Shown: positions 30,352 through 42,404 of the stretch, one piece after another
How positions within the stretch are numbered: position 1 is the first letter of the stretch
How the letters are laid out: each line of letters begins with the position of its first letter
Source: Stutzerimonas degradans
GTDB taxonomy: Bacteria > Pseudomonadota > Gammaproteobacteria > Pseudomonadales > Pseudomonadaceae
Assembly (NCBI RefSeq): GCF_024448505.1
Contig: NZ_JAMOHV010000007.1
Coordinates: 1 to 64,000, forward strand
Length of the DNA: 64,000 nt
Direction: 5' to 3'
Notes under the pieces: model-generated
What the model was told of the DNA's origin: nothing
Seen by the model: only the letters and a program-made list of their open reading frames with translations
Databases searched by the model: none
Program-made: the position numbers and the translations under genes

Positions 30352-30692
30352 TCGACTGAGCGCCCCGGTTACATCGGGGCGCCGAGTCACACGGCAGGCA
30401 TCGGCCTGCCGTTTTTTATTTGGCGGCAAGTTGTCGCAGCCCGACTGACCGCCGGTCGCCTGGGCAACGCCTGCACCTTACAGCAAATTCCTTTTAAATC
30501 ATGCTCTTAGCACGCCTGATTAGTGCGCCAGAAACCAAACTCGCGCGTTATACCTATGGCTAATTGCAAAAAAAGTCTCAACTCTCGGAATTCGAGTGTG
30601 ACTCGCAAGTCCTCTGCGTACATCAACTGCATGTAAGGCCAACGCTGCAAGGCTCGAATGGCCCACCCATCGCACACAGAGAGACATGCCCA
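30352..30692. other. intergenic region after the chemoreceptor gene
   Basis: These 341 bases hold the chemoreceptor terminator (30392-30417) and then an AT-richer leader for the next small gene. No further gene with a credible start and product was found on either strand. The GC-poor stretch around 30481-30600 is the likely promoter region, without hexamers that I can assign firmly. Confidence 0.5.
30392..30417 (+). terminator. intrinsic terminator after the chemoreceptor gene
   Basis: An 8-bp stem CGGCAGGC/GCCTGCCG with loop ATCG is followed by six Ts, 41 bases after the stop codon. A weaker GC-rich stem (CGCCCCGG and its near-complement, 30361-30382) precedes it. Confidence 0.92.
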
Positions 30693-30962
30693 ATGAACGC
30701 ACCGCTCCGCATCAACGACGCCCTCCTCATCACCGATCGCGCATTCAAGCCCTTCCAGTGCGTAGCCTGGACCCTGCCGGAAGGTAACGGCGAAGTCAGC
30801 ATCACCGTTGTCGACAGCACCCTCGCCCGCCCGCTGGGCCGCTGCAAGATGTCCAGCAGCGTGTACACCGATCCGGTCAAGTTGGGCGAAGCGCTGGAGC
30901 AGTCCCGCGAGCAGATGACCCGCGACGGCATCCACTTCTCGCCCTGGCACATGCCTGAATAA
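30693..30962 (+). CDS. small protein of unknown function
   Basis: An 89-residue soluble protein beginning MNAPLRINDALL, with no signal peptide or membrane segment. I do not recognise the family. It is probably real: it has its own terminator right after the stop, GC-rich third positions, and AT-rich leader sequence ahead. The start at 30693 was chosen because the frame upstream (to 30564) covers the AT-rich leader. The binding site is weak (GAGAGA about 9 bases upstream). Confidence 0.65.
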   Translation: MNAPLRINDALLITDRAFKPFQCVAWTLPEGNGEVSITVVDSTLARPLGRCKMSSSVYTDPVKLGEALEQSREQMTRDGIHFSPWHMPE

Positions 30963-30981
30963 ATTCGGTGCGTGTCTCCAG

Positions 30982-31012
30982 AAGGCCCGGCAGCTCTGCT
31001 CCGGGCCTTTTG
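30982..31012 (+). terminator. intrinsic terminator after the 89-residue protein gene
   Basis: The stem AAGGCCCGG/CCGGGCCTT encloses a 10-base loop and is followed by TT, 19 bases after the stop codon. The A's on the left arm could let it work weakly in the other direction. Confidence 0.8.
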
Positions 31013-31102
31013 CATTTCTGGTCGCTGCGTTTGTTTCGCATCGATCGACCCATTCACCTGTTTCACGGTCAGTAGAGATATCGACGAAACAGGAGACCCC
31101 CC

Positions 31103-31381
31103 ATGAAAGGTGCTCACGCCTACGTCAACGACCAATGGCACAGCTGCGGTCTGGCCAGCCTGCCGCAAGGGCCGGGCGCTCACGAAATCACCCTGAAGTT
31201 CATCATCCCGCGCGATACCCAGTTCACCGGGCTGCTCGAACATGTCTGCAAGATTGCCCTGCAGCACCTGCAGGAGGCCTACCCGGGGCGCGACGTCACC
31301 CACGCGCCAATAGTCGGCTCCGTGGTCGGTGACGGCAGCGGCGACGGAATCCGGCTCGTTTACCACGTGGCGGCCGCCTGA
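31103..31381 (+). CDS. small protein of unknown function
   Basis: A 92-residue soluble protein beginning MKGAHAYVNDQWHSC, with no membrane segment. The middle, EITLKFIIPRDTQFTGLLEH, looks like a beta strand followed by an amphipathic helix. I do not recognise the family. AGGAG lies 8 bases before the ATG, which is good evidence that it is translated. It precedes the DUF421 gene by 33 bases and could share its transcript. Confidence 0.7.
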   Translation: MKGAHAYVNDQWHSCGLASLPQGPGAHEITLKFIIPRDTQFTGLLEHVCKIALQHLQEAYPGRDVTHAPIVGSVVGDGSGDGIRLVYHVAAA

Positions 31382-31414
31382 ACGCAACTTCGCAGATAAC
31401 GAGAACAACTACCG

Positions 31415-32107
31415 ATGACGCCCTTCGACTGGCAGCGCATCCTGCTCGATGACTTCCCCCTGCTGTTCATCGCCGAGGTGTCGATGCGCGCGCTGTTCGC
31501 CTTCGCCGCCGTGTTCGCCTTCCTCAAGATCAGCGGTCGGCGCGGCATCCGCCAGCTATCGGTGTTCGAACTGGTGATCATCCTGACGCTCGGTTCGGCT
31601 GCGGGAGATGTGTCCTTCTATGAAGACGTCCCGCTGCTGCCGATCATTGCCGTGTTCGTCACCCTGCTTGGGCTGTATCGCTTCACGGTATTGCTGATGA
31701 CCCGCAGCCCGCGCTTCGGCAGCTGGCTTGAAGGCAAGCCGGTGACGATCATCCGCGATGGCCTCTACGAACTGCACAGCCTGAATCGCCATGACATCTC
31801 CGCCGACGAGTTCTTCATGGAGCTGCGTCAGCAGGGCGTGGAACACCTCGGTCAGGTCCGACTGGGCATTCTCGAAACCGACGGTGATGTCAGCCTGTTC
31901 TTCCATACGCCGGATCAGGTGCGTCCGGGTTTGTCGGTACTGCCGCCGGAGCATCGCCCGGAGTTCCGGCAGGCTCCGGCCAGCGACCTGTATGCGTGCA
32001 GCCACTGCGGTTTTCCACAGGTACTTGAAAGCCAGCAGGAGATGAACTGTCCGCGCTGCGGGCATCGCTGCTGGTGCAAGGCGCTGACCCACCCACGCCT
32101 GCACTGA
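31415..32107 (+). CDS. DUF421 (YetF-like) membrane protein with zinc-ribbon tail
   Basis: A 230-residue protein. The first part has about three membrane helices (around residues 20-40, 50-68 and 72-88), followed by the soluble YetF domain (KPVTIIRDGLYELHSLNRHDIS, QGVEHLGQVRLGILETDGDVSLF). The last 40 residues add two CXXC pairs, CSHC and CPRC, followed by CWC, which looks like a rubredoxin-type zinc ribbon. That tail is not part of the basic DUF421 domain. The biochemical role of the family is unknown. Confidence 0.85.
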   Translation: MTPFDWQRILLDDFPLLFIAEVSMRALFAFAAVFAFLKISGRRGIRQLSVFELVIILTLGSAAGDVSFYEDVPLLPIIAVFVTLLGLYRFTVLLMTRSPRFGSWLEGKPVTIIRDGLYELHSLNRHDISADEFFMELRQQGVEHLGQVRLGILETDGDVSLFFHTPDQVRPGLSVLPPEHRPEFRQAPASDLYACSHCGFPQVLESQQEMNCPRCGHRCWCKALTHPRLH

Positions 32108-32128
32108 CACACGGTCCGAACCGCGCCG

Positions 32129-32143
32129 CTGACCGGCGGTCAG
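32129..32143. repeat. 15-base palindrome before the 54-residue protein gene
   Basis: CTGACCG-G-CGGTCAG has perfect 7-bp arms around one central base, 51 bases upstream of the small gene. A similar GACCGCCGGTC sequence occurs at about 30446. It could be a small operator or an element of a short dispersed repeat; the evidence is thin. Confidence 0.3.
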
Positions 32144-32193
32144 TCTGAACAGGGCCGACATCACGCCGGCCTCCACCGAAAGGAGACGCAGAC

Positions 32194-32358
32194 ATGCTGG
32201 GTGATTACTCCGCTATCAACGACCACCTCGATACCGCACGCAAACACGCCGATCAGGCCGAAACCGAAGGCAAGCCGGCGATCTATCGGGAAGCCATCGA
32301 TGAACTAGTGGCCGCGATCCGCCTGCTGATGCGCAACACCGCCGAACGCGACGAGTGA
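32194..32358 (+). CDS. 54-residue small protein
   Basis: A short gene that simple length cut-offs miss. The product starts MLGDYSAINDHLDTARKHAD and is rich in Asp, Glu, Ala and Arg, with heptad-like leucines and alanines suggesting two helices. It is likely cytosolic. AAAGGAG at 32179-32185 is an excellent ribosome binding site 8 bases before the ATG. It sits between DUF421 and topoisomerase IB, ending 12 bases before the topoisomerase start, so the two are probably co-transcribed. No family recognised. Confidence 0.72.
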   Translation: MLGDYSAINDHLDTARKHADQAETEGKPAIYREAIDELVAAIRLLMRNTAERDE

Positions 32359-32370
32359 CTCCACAAGCCG

Positions 32371-33477
32371 ATGCGCAACCCCGCCGAGGGTCCGAAGTTA
32401 CCGCCGCAGGCAACCGGCATCCGCCCAGTGCCCGAAGACGAATCGGGCGATACCGGCACGCCGCTCTGCCCCGCACTGCCGGCGGAGCTGAACTACGTCG
32501 ACGACAGCCAGCCGGGCATCCGACGCAGGCGATTGCGCGGCAAGTTCGTCTATTACACCGCGCAGGGCGAACGCATCACCGATGAGGCTCAAGTTCGCCG
32601 CATCAACAGCCTCGCCATTCCACCCGCCTATCGCGACGTCTGGATCTGCGCCGACCCGCAAGGTCACCTGCAGGCCACCGGACGGGATGCGCGCGGACGC
32701 AAGCAGTATCGTTACCATCCGCGCTGGCGCGAGATACGCGACAGCAACAAGTACGAGCGCATGCTGGCATTCGGCGAAACGCTGCCAACGTTACGCAAAT
32801 GTCTGGAACAAGACCTGGCTCGCAGCGGTATGCCACGCGAGAAAGTCATGGCACTGGTGGTGACGCTGCTCGAATCCACGCTGATTCGCATCGGCAATCC
32901 GCGCTACGCCCGCGACAACCGCTCCTACGGCCTCGCCACGCTGCGCACCCGGCACGTCGACATCCGCGGCACGGCGATTCGCTTCCATTTTCGCGGCAAG
33001 AGCGGCGTCGAGCACCAGGTGACACTGCGTGATCGACGGCTGGCGCGCCTGCTGCGGCGCTGCCTGGAGTTGCCGGGACAACAGCTGTTCCAGTACCTGG
33101 ACGATAATGGCCAGCGCCGCACAGTCGGCTCCGGTGACATCAACCAGTACCTGCGCGATCTCACCGGGCGTGATTTCACCGCCAAGGACTACCGCACCTG
33201 GGCCGGCAGCGCGCTGGCGCTGGAGCACCTACGCACCCGGCAATGGCAGACCCAAAGCGAGGCGCGCCAGCAACTGGTCGAGACGGTGAAGCAGGTCGCC
33301 AGCCAGCTGGGCAACACGCCGACGGTATGCCGCCAGTGCTATATCCACCCGGCGATTCTGCAGGCATTCACCGAAGGCGAGCTGGCGGACCTCAAGCGCG
33401 CACGTCAACGCAAGTGGCTGAGCCGTCAGGAAGTGGCCTTGCTGACGTTTCTGCGCAGTCGTGCCGACGCGCAATAG
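32371..33477 (+). CDS. type IB DNA topoisomerase, poxvirus-like
   Basis: A 368-residue enzyme that relaxes supercoils by nicking one strand through a 3'-phosphotyrosine. The small N-terminal domain (FVYYTAQGERITDEAQVRRI, IPPAYRDVWIC) and the catalytic core are both visible: RIGNPRYARDNRSYGLATLR, HFRGKSG with the Lys and Arg, and FTAKDYRTWAGS, which carries the Arg and Tyr region. Bacterial members are scattered accessory genes. The gene follows the 54-residue protein and converges with the diguanylate cyclase gene 12 bases away. Confidence 0.9.
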   Translation: MRNPAEGPKLPPQATGIRPVPEDESGDTGTPLCPALPAELNYVDDSQPGIRRRRLRGKFVYYTAQGERITDEAQVRRINSLAIPPAYRDVWICADPQGHLQATGRDARGRKQYRYHPRWREIRDSNKYERMLAFGETLPTLRKCLEQDLARSGMPREKVMALVVTLLESTLIRIGNPRYARDNRSYGLATLRTRHVDIRGTAIRFHFRGKSGVEHQVTLRDRRLARLLRRCLELPGQQLFQYLDDNGQRRTVGSGDINQYLRDLTGRDFTAKDYRTWAGSALALEHLRTRQWQTQSEARQQLVETVKQVASQLGNTPTVCRQCYIHPAILQAFTEGELADLKRARQRKWLSRQEVALLTFLRSRADAQ

Positions 33478-33489
33478 CCGGATCGACCA

Positions 33490-34452
33490 TCACTGGTCGC
33501 GTGCGGCGTGCCCATGCAGCGTGACGCAGTTGCGGCCGGCGGACTTGGAAGCGTAGAGCGCACTGTCCGCCCATTCGATCAGCTGCGCATGTCCCGTGCT
33601 GGGCTGGCTGAGATCGGCGATGCCCAGGCTGATGGTGAAACGGATCGGCCGACCGTCGTGCTGCACTTCGTGCGCCTCGACGACCCGACGCAGGCGCTCC
33701 GCGAAAGTGAATGCGCCCTGCTTGTCGGTATCGCGCAACAGCACCACGAACTCCTCGCCGCCGTAGCGACCCGCCACGTCGCAGTCGCGCATGGTTTCGC
33801 GAATCAGCTCGGCGACCTGCTGGATGACAGCATCGCCGGCCTGATGGCCGTAGGTGTCGTTGATCGACTTGAAGTGATCGATATCGAACATAACCAGCGC
33901 GGACTGGCTCTCGTGGCGGCGGTGGCGCGCATAGTCCTGGCGCAGGATTTCCTCCCAGTGACCACGGTTGTACAAGCCGGTCAGGCGGTCGGTACTGGAC
34001 AGCCGCTGGAGCTCGCGATTGGCCGCCTGCAGCTGGCGACGGTTCACCGCGACGTCGGTCACGTCATAGATGATCAGACAGACCTGCTCAATGGCGCCGC
34101 TGGTGCCCCGCAGCGGCAGCAGCGTGGTGTTCTGATACATGAAGTCTTCCAGCCCGGTGATCGGCTGGTAATTCTTGAAGCGCAGCAGGTAGGGTCGCTG
34201 CTCCCAGATGGTGAACGACGGCGTGCCGAGGGTCATCACGCTCTCGACCTTGCGCCGGAACCACTCCTCGTCCAGCTCGGGGAACAGTGTGAAGAACGAT
34301 TGCCGGCGAGCCGCTTCGGGCAGCACGCCGGAGCGGTTCTCCATGAAGGTGTTCCAGACTTCGATGCAGTAGTCTCGATCGAGTACCACGACCCCGACGT
34401 CGATGCTCTGGACAACCGCCAGCAGCCAGTGGAATTCGCTGGGTTGGGACAT
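33490..34452 (-). CDS. diguanylate cyclase with PAS sensor
   Basis: A 320-residue soluble protein that should make cyclic di-GMP. An N-terminal PAS domain (about residues 10-130, with VVVLDRDYCIEVWN) leads through a coiled linker (RRQLQAANRELQRLSSTDRLTGLYN) to a GGDEF domain. The active-site motif is GGEEF, and the metal- and substrate-binding FDIDHFKSINDTYGH is intact. An I-site RXXD five residues before GGEEF is not present in standard form (the stretch reads RDCDVAGRYGGEEF), where RDCD could be read as the inhibitory site. The gene starts 2 bases after the receiver-CheC gene, so they form an operon. Confidence 0.93.
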   Translation of the reverse strand: MSQPSEFHWLLAVVQSIDVGVVVLDRDYCIEVWNTFMENRSGVLPEAARRQSFFTLFPELDEEWFRRKVESVMTLGTPSFTIWEQRPYLLRFKNYQPITGLEDFMYQNTTLLPLRGTSGAIEQVCLIIYDVTDVAVNRRQLQAANRELQRLSSTDRLTGLYNRGHWEEILRQDYARHRRHESQSALVMFDIDHFKSINDTYGHQAGDAVIQQVAELIRETMRDCDVAGRYGGEEFVVLLRDTDKQGAFTFAERLRRVVEAHEVQHDGRPIRFTISLGIADLSQPSTGHAQLIEWADSALYASKSAGRNCVTLHGHAARDQ

Positions 34453-34454
34453 GA

Positions 34455-35438
34455 TCAGTTCATCAGGTAGGCAAGTTTTCGGGACAGCAGGTCGAGCGAA
34501 TCCTCGGTGAACAGCAGCAGCAGATCGAAATGGATGTCGTGGCCTTCGAGGCTGTAGCTGATTTCCACCGCCAGGGTGCGCTTCCAGCGCAAGCGATTCA
34601 GACGAATCAGCTCCTCGATCGGCGCGTGCTGGCCCAGCACCTGCGGATGCCCCTGGGAGAAGGCGACATCGATCTGGTCGGCGATACCGCTGAGGCAGGC
34701 GCTGATCAGCAGGCTCGACAGGTCCAGCAGCATCTCGATCTCGTGATGGTCCTGCCGACGCAGTAGACGCGCCATGTCGGCGACTTCCGAATCGTGGAAC
34801 AGCAGCAGCGCCTCGCCCGCGATGCCGCCGCCGATGTAGCCCTGGCAGACGGCGGTGAGTCTGTCGCCACGCGCGGCATCGGCCAGCGCCATATGCAGCT
34901 CGCTCACTTCGAGAAGGTTGACGTTGGGAATCGGCAACTGGATGAACACACCCAGCACCCGCGCCAACAAGGCCGCTGCGCGCCCCATCGCGATATTCAC
35001 GACCTCGCGCAGGGCATCGCGAAAATCGATGGTTTCACCGTCTGCACGCGTCGCCAGCGCCGTCTGCTCGTTCAGCAGACCGAGGCTTGCCAGCGTTTGA
35101 TAGAGGTGCAGCGGTTCGGCCGGCTTGCGGATGAATGCCAGCGCCCCCAACTCGAGTACCCGCCGCACGGCTTCATCCTGAACATCCGCCGACACCACGA
35201 TTGCCTTGCACGTCAGCTGCTCGCGCCGCAGGGCCGCAAGTACCTGATAGCCATCCATGCCAGGCATGGTGAGGTCGAGTATCAGCACGTCGATGCCGCC
35301 CTGGCGAATACGCTCCAGCGCCGCGCCGCCCGTTTCAACCTGCGTCACGGCAACCGGCCAACCTGCCGGCAGCGCACGCAGAAGCTGCTTGCGCGCCAGG
35401 TTGGAGTCGTCGCAGATCAAAAGGGAGGTTGTATGCAT
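34455..35438 (-). CDS. response regulator receiver fused to a CheC-type domain
   Basis: About 327 residues. The N-terminal receiver domain has the acidic pair (CDDSN), the phospho-acceptor Asp in LDLTMPGMDG, and the Lys in IRKPAE. The C-terminal part is CheC-like: the first phosphatase-type helix reads ALREVVNIAMGRAAALL, with the expected Glu and Asn. The second site, where CheC usually has another Glu and Asn, reads LDLSSLLISACLSGIADQ, so its Asn is replaced. The protein may dephosphorylate a CheY-like partner or itself. The alternative start at 35450 adds MLAR; no strong ribosome site favours either. It is followed by the diguanylate cyclase with a 2-base gap. Confidence 0.88.
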   Translation of the reverse strand: MHTTSLLICDDSNLARKQLLRALPAGWPVAVTQVETGGAALERIRQGGIDVLILDLTMPGMDGYQVLAALRREQLTCKAIVVSADVQDEAVRRVLELGALAFIRKPAEPLHLYQTLASLGLLNEQTALATRADGETIDFRDALREVVNIAMGRAAALLARVLGVFIQLPIPNVNLLEVSELHMALADAARGDRLTAVCQGYIGGGIAGEALLLFHDSEVADMARLLRRQDHHEIEMLLDLSSLLISACLSGIADQIDVAFSQGHPQVLGQHAPIEELIRLNRLRWKRTLAVEISYSLEGHDIHFDLLLLFTEDSLDLLSRKLAYLMN

Positions 35439-35592
35439 GCGCGCGAGCATTCCGTGCCGATGGAATCGGAAGCCGCCAGCTTATATCAACCGCGAGATGC
35501 GTTGGTGGCCATTTGGCATCATCCGACAAAATGGCACTTTCGAGCGACAGCCGTGACGCGAATACCGCGCCACAGCGTTGGGAAGGGGCAAC

Positions 35593-36177
35593 TCAGTAGT
35601 AGGCGTTGTCGCGATTGCTGTGGTCGGTCACGTCGCGCACACCTTTGAGTTCCGGGATGCGCGCCAGCAGCGTCTTCTCGATGCCTTCCTTGAGGGTGAC
35701 ATCCGCCTGCCCGCAACCCTGGCAACCGCCGCCGAACTGCAACACGGCAATGCCCTCGTCGACTACATCGATCAGGGTGACCTGGCCACCGTGGCTGGCC
35801 AGCCCAGGGTTGATTTCGGTCTGCAGGTAATAGTTGATGCGCTCGTTCAGTGGGCTGTCTTCGTTGACCATCGGCACCTTGGCGTTCGGCGCCTTGATGG
35901 TCAGCTGCCCGCCCATGCGGTCGGTCGCGTAGTCGACCAGCGCATCCTCCAGGAACGGTTCGCTGGTGCCATCGATCCAGGCAGTGAAGCTCTTCAGCGC
36001 CAGGGCGATGTCGTCCGGCTTTTCCTCGCCCGGCTTGCAGTAGGCGATGCAGGTTTCCGCATAAGGGGTACCCGGCTGGGTGATGAAGATACGAATGCCG
36101 ATGCCGGTGGTGTTCTGCTTTTCGAGCAGATCGGCCAGATAGTCGTGTGCAGCTTCGGTGATGGTGATCGCGCTCAT
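35593..36177 (-). CDS. nfuA: iron-sulfur carrier protein NfuA
   Basis: A 194-residue carrier that transfers 4Fe-4S clusters to target enzymes such as aconitase and is important under iron or oxidative stress. The N-terminal A-type-like domain ([15 protein letters not shown]) lacks the usual cysteines, and the C-terminal NifU-like domain has GCQGCGQ with the two cluster ligands. GAGGAG is 6 bases before the ATG. It is transcribed alone on the minus strand. Confidence 0.96.
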   Translation of the reverse strand: MSAITITEAAHDYLADLLEKQNTTGIGIRIFITQPGTPYAETCIAYCKPGEEKPDDIALALKSFTAWIDGTSEPFLEDALVDYATDRMGGQLTIKAPNAKVPMVNEDSPLNERINYYLQTEINPGLASHGGQVTLIDVVDEGIAVLQFGGGCQGCGQADVTLKEGIEKTLLARIPELKGVRDVTDHSNRDNAYY

Positions 36178-36266
36178 GGCAACTCCTCGCAGATATGCGC
36201 CGCAGTGTACGCCAAGGCGGGCCGCGGATAAAGTCCTAGTAATTTAGTCAAGTACATCCACCCGCT

Positions 36267-38546
36267 TTACAGGTTCTGATAACGATTCATGTCGAGCACA
36301 CCCGCTTCCAGCGGATCGGTTTCTTCCAGATAGCGCGACAGGTCGTTGAAGTAGAACCAGAACTGCGGGTGGCTGCGGCGGATGCCCCAGCGTTCGACGA
36401 TACGCTCGAAATCGGCACCGTCGCGGACCCGCTCCAGCGCCGCGACGAATGTCGTCACCTCGCGGGCATCGAGGTTGAACAGGAAGTTCGGGTAACTGCT
36501 GAGTATTCCCGGGTAGACCGTCAGGGTGTCCCGACGCGGCTGGTAGCGCCAGTCTTCGCCGAACATGAAGGCGACATTGCTGTGCGCACGGTTGCGCAAC
36601 AGGCTGTACAGCTCGCGCTGGCCGGAGCCGTACTCAATGCGCAGCAACGTCGCCTCCGGTAACTGGCCGACGACTGGCAAGCCGGCGGCCATGCGGTTGC
36701 TCAGGCGACTGAGCGCTTGCTCGGCCTGCTGCAGCGGCAGCGGCTGGTCGGCGCGATAGCAATGTGTGCCAAGGCAACGATTGAGCGGATCGGGTACCGC
36801 ATTGATCGGTGCCAGGCGTGTCAGTAACTGGCGGGCCAGCGTCTGCTTCGGATCGCCCGGCTCGAGCATGAGCTTCGATGGAGTCTGTGTATCCAGCGAG
36901 GTGTAGGCCAGCAGCAGCTTCAGTTGACCGCCTTGTTCGTACCAGCTGTCGAGAATCGACTGGCGCGACTTCGCCGGCAGCAGGCGCAGGAAGTTCAACT
37001 CGGCACCGTTGCGAATCAGGTCGAAGTACAAGCGTGTCTGTCCTTGGTGGGACACGTTGCCGAACACGTCGAAGTTCACCACCAGCTGATAATAGGTGCG
37101 CTCAAGCAGCGGATAGTCCATCCACCACAGGGTCTGCGGCACCGCACCGATCAGGCCTTTGCGCACCGAGGCGCTGTCATGCTGACGGAAGATCGACAGC
37201 AGCGCGTTGTCGTTGCCCGTCCAGATATGCGCCCATTCGGCCGGCTGCTCGGCATAAGCCTGCATGCGCAACTTCTCGTAGCGGTTGCGCTTGGGCTGGT
37301 AGCGCTTCCAGAACCCCAGCAGCTCGCCAAGCTCGTCGAACTGCCCGGGCATTGCCAGCAGCGGCGTGGTCTTGTCGCGGTAGTCGGCATCGGTGAGATA
37401 GAGGTCGTGCTGCGGGTCTTGGAACAACACCCAGAAGTTGTCGCGAATCACGTCGGTGGCGATCTGCCCGCGGCACACCGGGCCGCGGATGAAGGTGCGC
37501 ACGAAATATTCGGCGTTATCCAGCATGAACTGGTAGCGCGCCTGCGGTGGAATCGCCGCGAAAGTCAGGAAGGGATTGGCGCGATGCCCCGCGCCATAGC
37601 CCGGTACCGGCCCGGCCTGCCACTCAGAGCCGAAGAACAGCTGGCGAACCCGCGCCAGCCGCGTCTCGCTCAGCGGATAGGTGATGTGCGTCTTGTGCAC
37701 GATCACATCACTGATCGGCCACAGGCGGTAGTAGAACGCGGTGCCCGGATCGCCGTTGGGCCGTCGCGTGGCGATCGGATCGACCGGCGCGCCGCTGGGG
37801 GTGCGCGAGCGCACCAGCTGATAGAAGTGCCCGCCCTCACCCTCTCCTTCGAAGTACAGATGGGCGAGGAACAGGTGTTCGTAAAGCCAGCGGCTGACCA
37901 GCTGCTCCCGCGCGCTGGGGGCGTTCAGCAGGTCTTCCCACTGGCGGATCTGCTGCTGCTCGCTCGCGCTCGGCTGCAGTTTGGCTAGCTCTACCGGGGC
38001 ACCCTGTTCGAGCCAGCGTTGCAGGGTCGCGTACTCGCCATCCGTCAGCCCAGTCACCGCGAATGGCATGCCGCCGTGAGCGCTCTTGGCGGCGTAGGCG
38101 GCAAACTCCTCCGGCAGCGCACAGCTGTTCTTGCGGCCGATGCTGATATCCAGATCGGCCGGCAATTTGGCATTCGGCTCCAGCGGCTGACTGCGCCCCA
38201 GCTCCAGCATGCGCGCCATCAACGCGGCCTGGCCGTCCGCCGCACTGAGTACGGAATGGAAACCCTTGCGCCGCCAACCCGCTTCGTCATGTGCATCGAG
38301 AAACAGCCGCGTCGTCTCCTGAGCCCTGACTCGCGTGCCATCGTAGACCGGCTGTTTGGAGAAACCGCGCTGCGCGCCATCGCCGCTGCCCAGGTTCAGC
38401 TGGCACGGCGAGTCGTAACAGGCATGGCAGGCAACGCACTTGGCGGTGAAGATCGGCTGAATGTCACGCTGATAGGACGGCGCTTGCGCCTGTGCCACGG
38501 CACCGTACAGAACGACCAGCAAGCCGAGCAGGAGTCGAGCAAACAT
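36267..38546 (-). CDS. cti: fatty acid cis/trans isomerase
   Basis: A 759-residue periplasmic heme protein that turns cis double bonds of membrane phospholipid acyl chains into trans in response to solvents or heat, without loss of the lipid. A signal peptide (about 1-20, ending VAQA) is followed by the heme-binding CVACH (about 37-41) within KCVACHACYDSPCQ. The long C-terminal domain matches Cti in length. The gene is transcribed from a leader shared with metH on the opposite strand. Confidence 0.95.
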   Translation of the reverse strand: MFARLLLGLLVVLYGAVAQAQAPSYQRDIQPIFTAKCVACHACYDSPCQLNLGSGDGAQRGFSKQPVYDGTRVRAQETTRLFLDAHDEAGWRRKGFHSVLSAADGQAALMARMLELGRSQPLEPNAKLPADLDISIGRKNSCALPEEFAAYAAKSAHGGMPFAVTGLTDGEYATLQRWLEQGAPVELAKLQPSASEQQQIRQWEDLLNAPSAREQLVSRWLYEHLFLAHLYFEGEGEGGHFYQLVRSRTPSGAPVDPIATRRPNGDPGTAFYYRLWPISDVIVHKTHITYPLSETRLARVRQLFFGSEWQAGPVPGYGAGHRANPFLTFAAIPPQARYQFMLDNAEYFVRTFIRGPVCRGQIATDVIRDNFWVLFQDPQHDLYLTDADYRDKTTPLLAMPGQFDELGELLGFWKRYQPKRNRYEKLRMQAYAEQPAEWAHIWTGNDNALLSIFRQHDSASVRKGLIGAVPQTLWWMDYPLLERTYYQLVVNFDVFGNVSHQGQTRLYFDLIRNGAELNFLRLLPAKSRQSILDSWYEQGGQLKLLLAYTSLDTQTPSKLMLEPGDPKQTLARQLLTRLAPINAVPDPLNRCLGTHCYRADQPLPLQQAEQALSRLSNRMAAGLPVVGQLPEATLLRIEYGSGQRELYSLLRNRAHSNVAFMFGEDWRYQPRRDTLTVYPGILSSYPNFLFNLDAREVTTFVAALERVRDGADFERIVERWGIRRSHPQFWFYFNDLSRYLEETDPLEAGVLDMNRYQNL

Positions 38547-38668
38547 GACGAATCAACCTGAAGAAGAGCCGGCATTCTAAACAGCGGCCTGCTGGAGGGC
38601 TAACCCAAACGGCAAGCTGAATAATTTTCATGAAAAAGGCGACGTGATCAAAAAGCATGCAGCTTTGC

Positions 38669-38674
38669 TATGAT
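38669..38674 (+). promoter_or_regulatory. possible -10 element for metH
   Basis: TATGAT lies 37 bases before the metH ATG. The matching -35 position reads TGATCA, a poor match. I looked for a cobalamin or S-adenosylhomocysteine riboswitch in the 165-base gap to cti and saw none. Confidence 0.3.
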
Positions 38675-38711
38675 TGCCCACCTCTGTCACCCGCTCGTTC
38701 AGGTAGTCCCC

Positions 38712-42400
<3,689 letters not shown>

Positions 42401-42404
<4 letters not shown>

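Noticed and set aside
28642..30429. A 595-residue minus-strand frame opposite the chemoreceptor gene
   Set aside because: Runs through the chemoreceptor and its terminator; composition and position mark it as a shadow.
38579..38711. Search for a cobalamin or S-adenosylhomocysteine riboswitch before metH
   Set aside because: Neither conserved core was visible in this gap; the region looks like an ordinary promoter leader.
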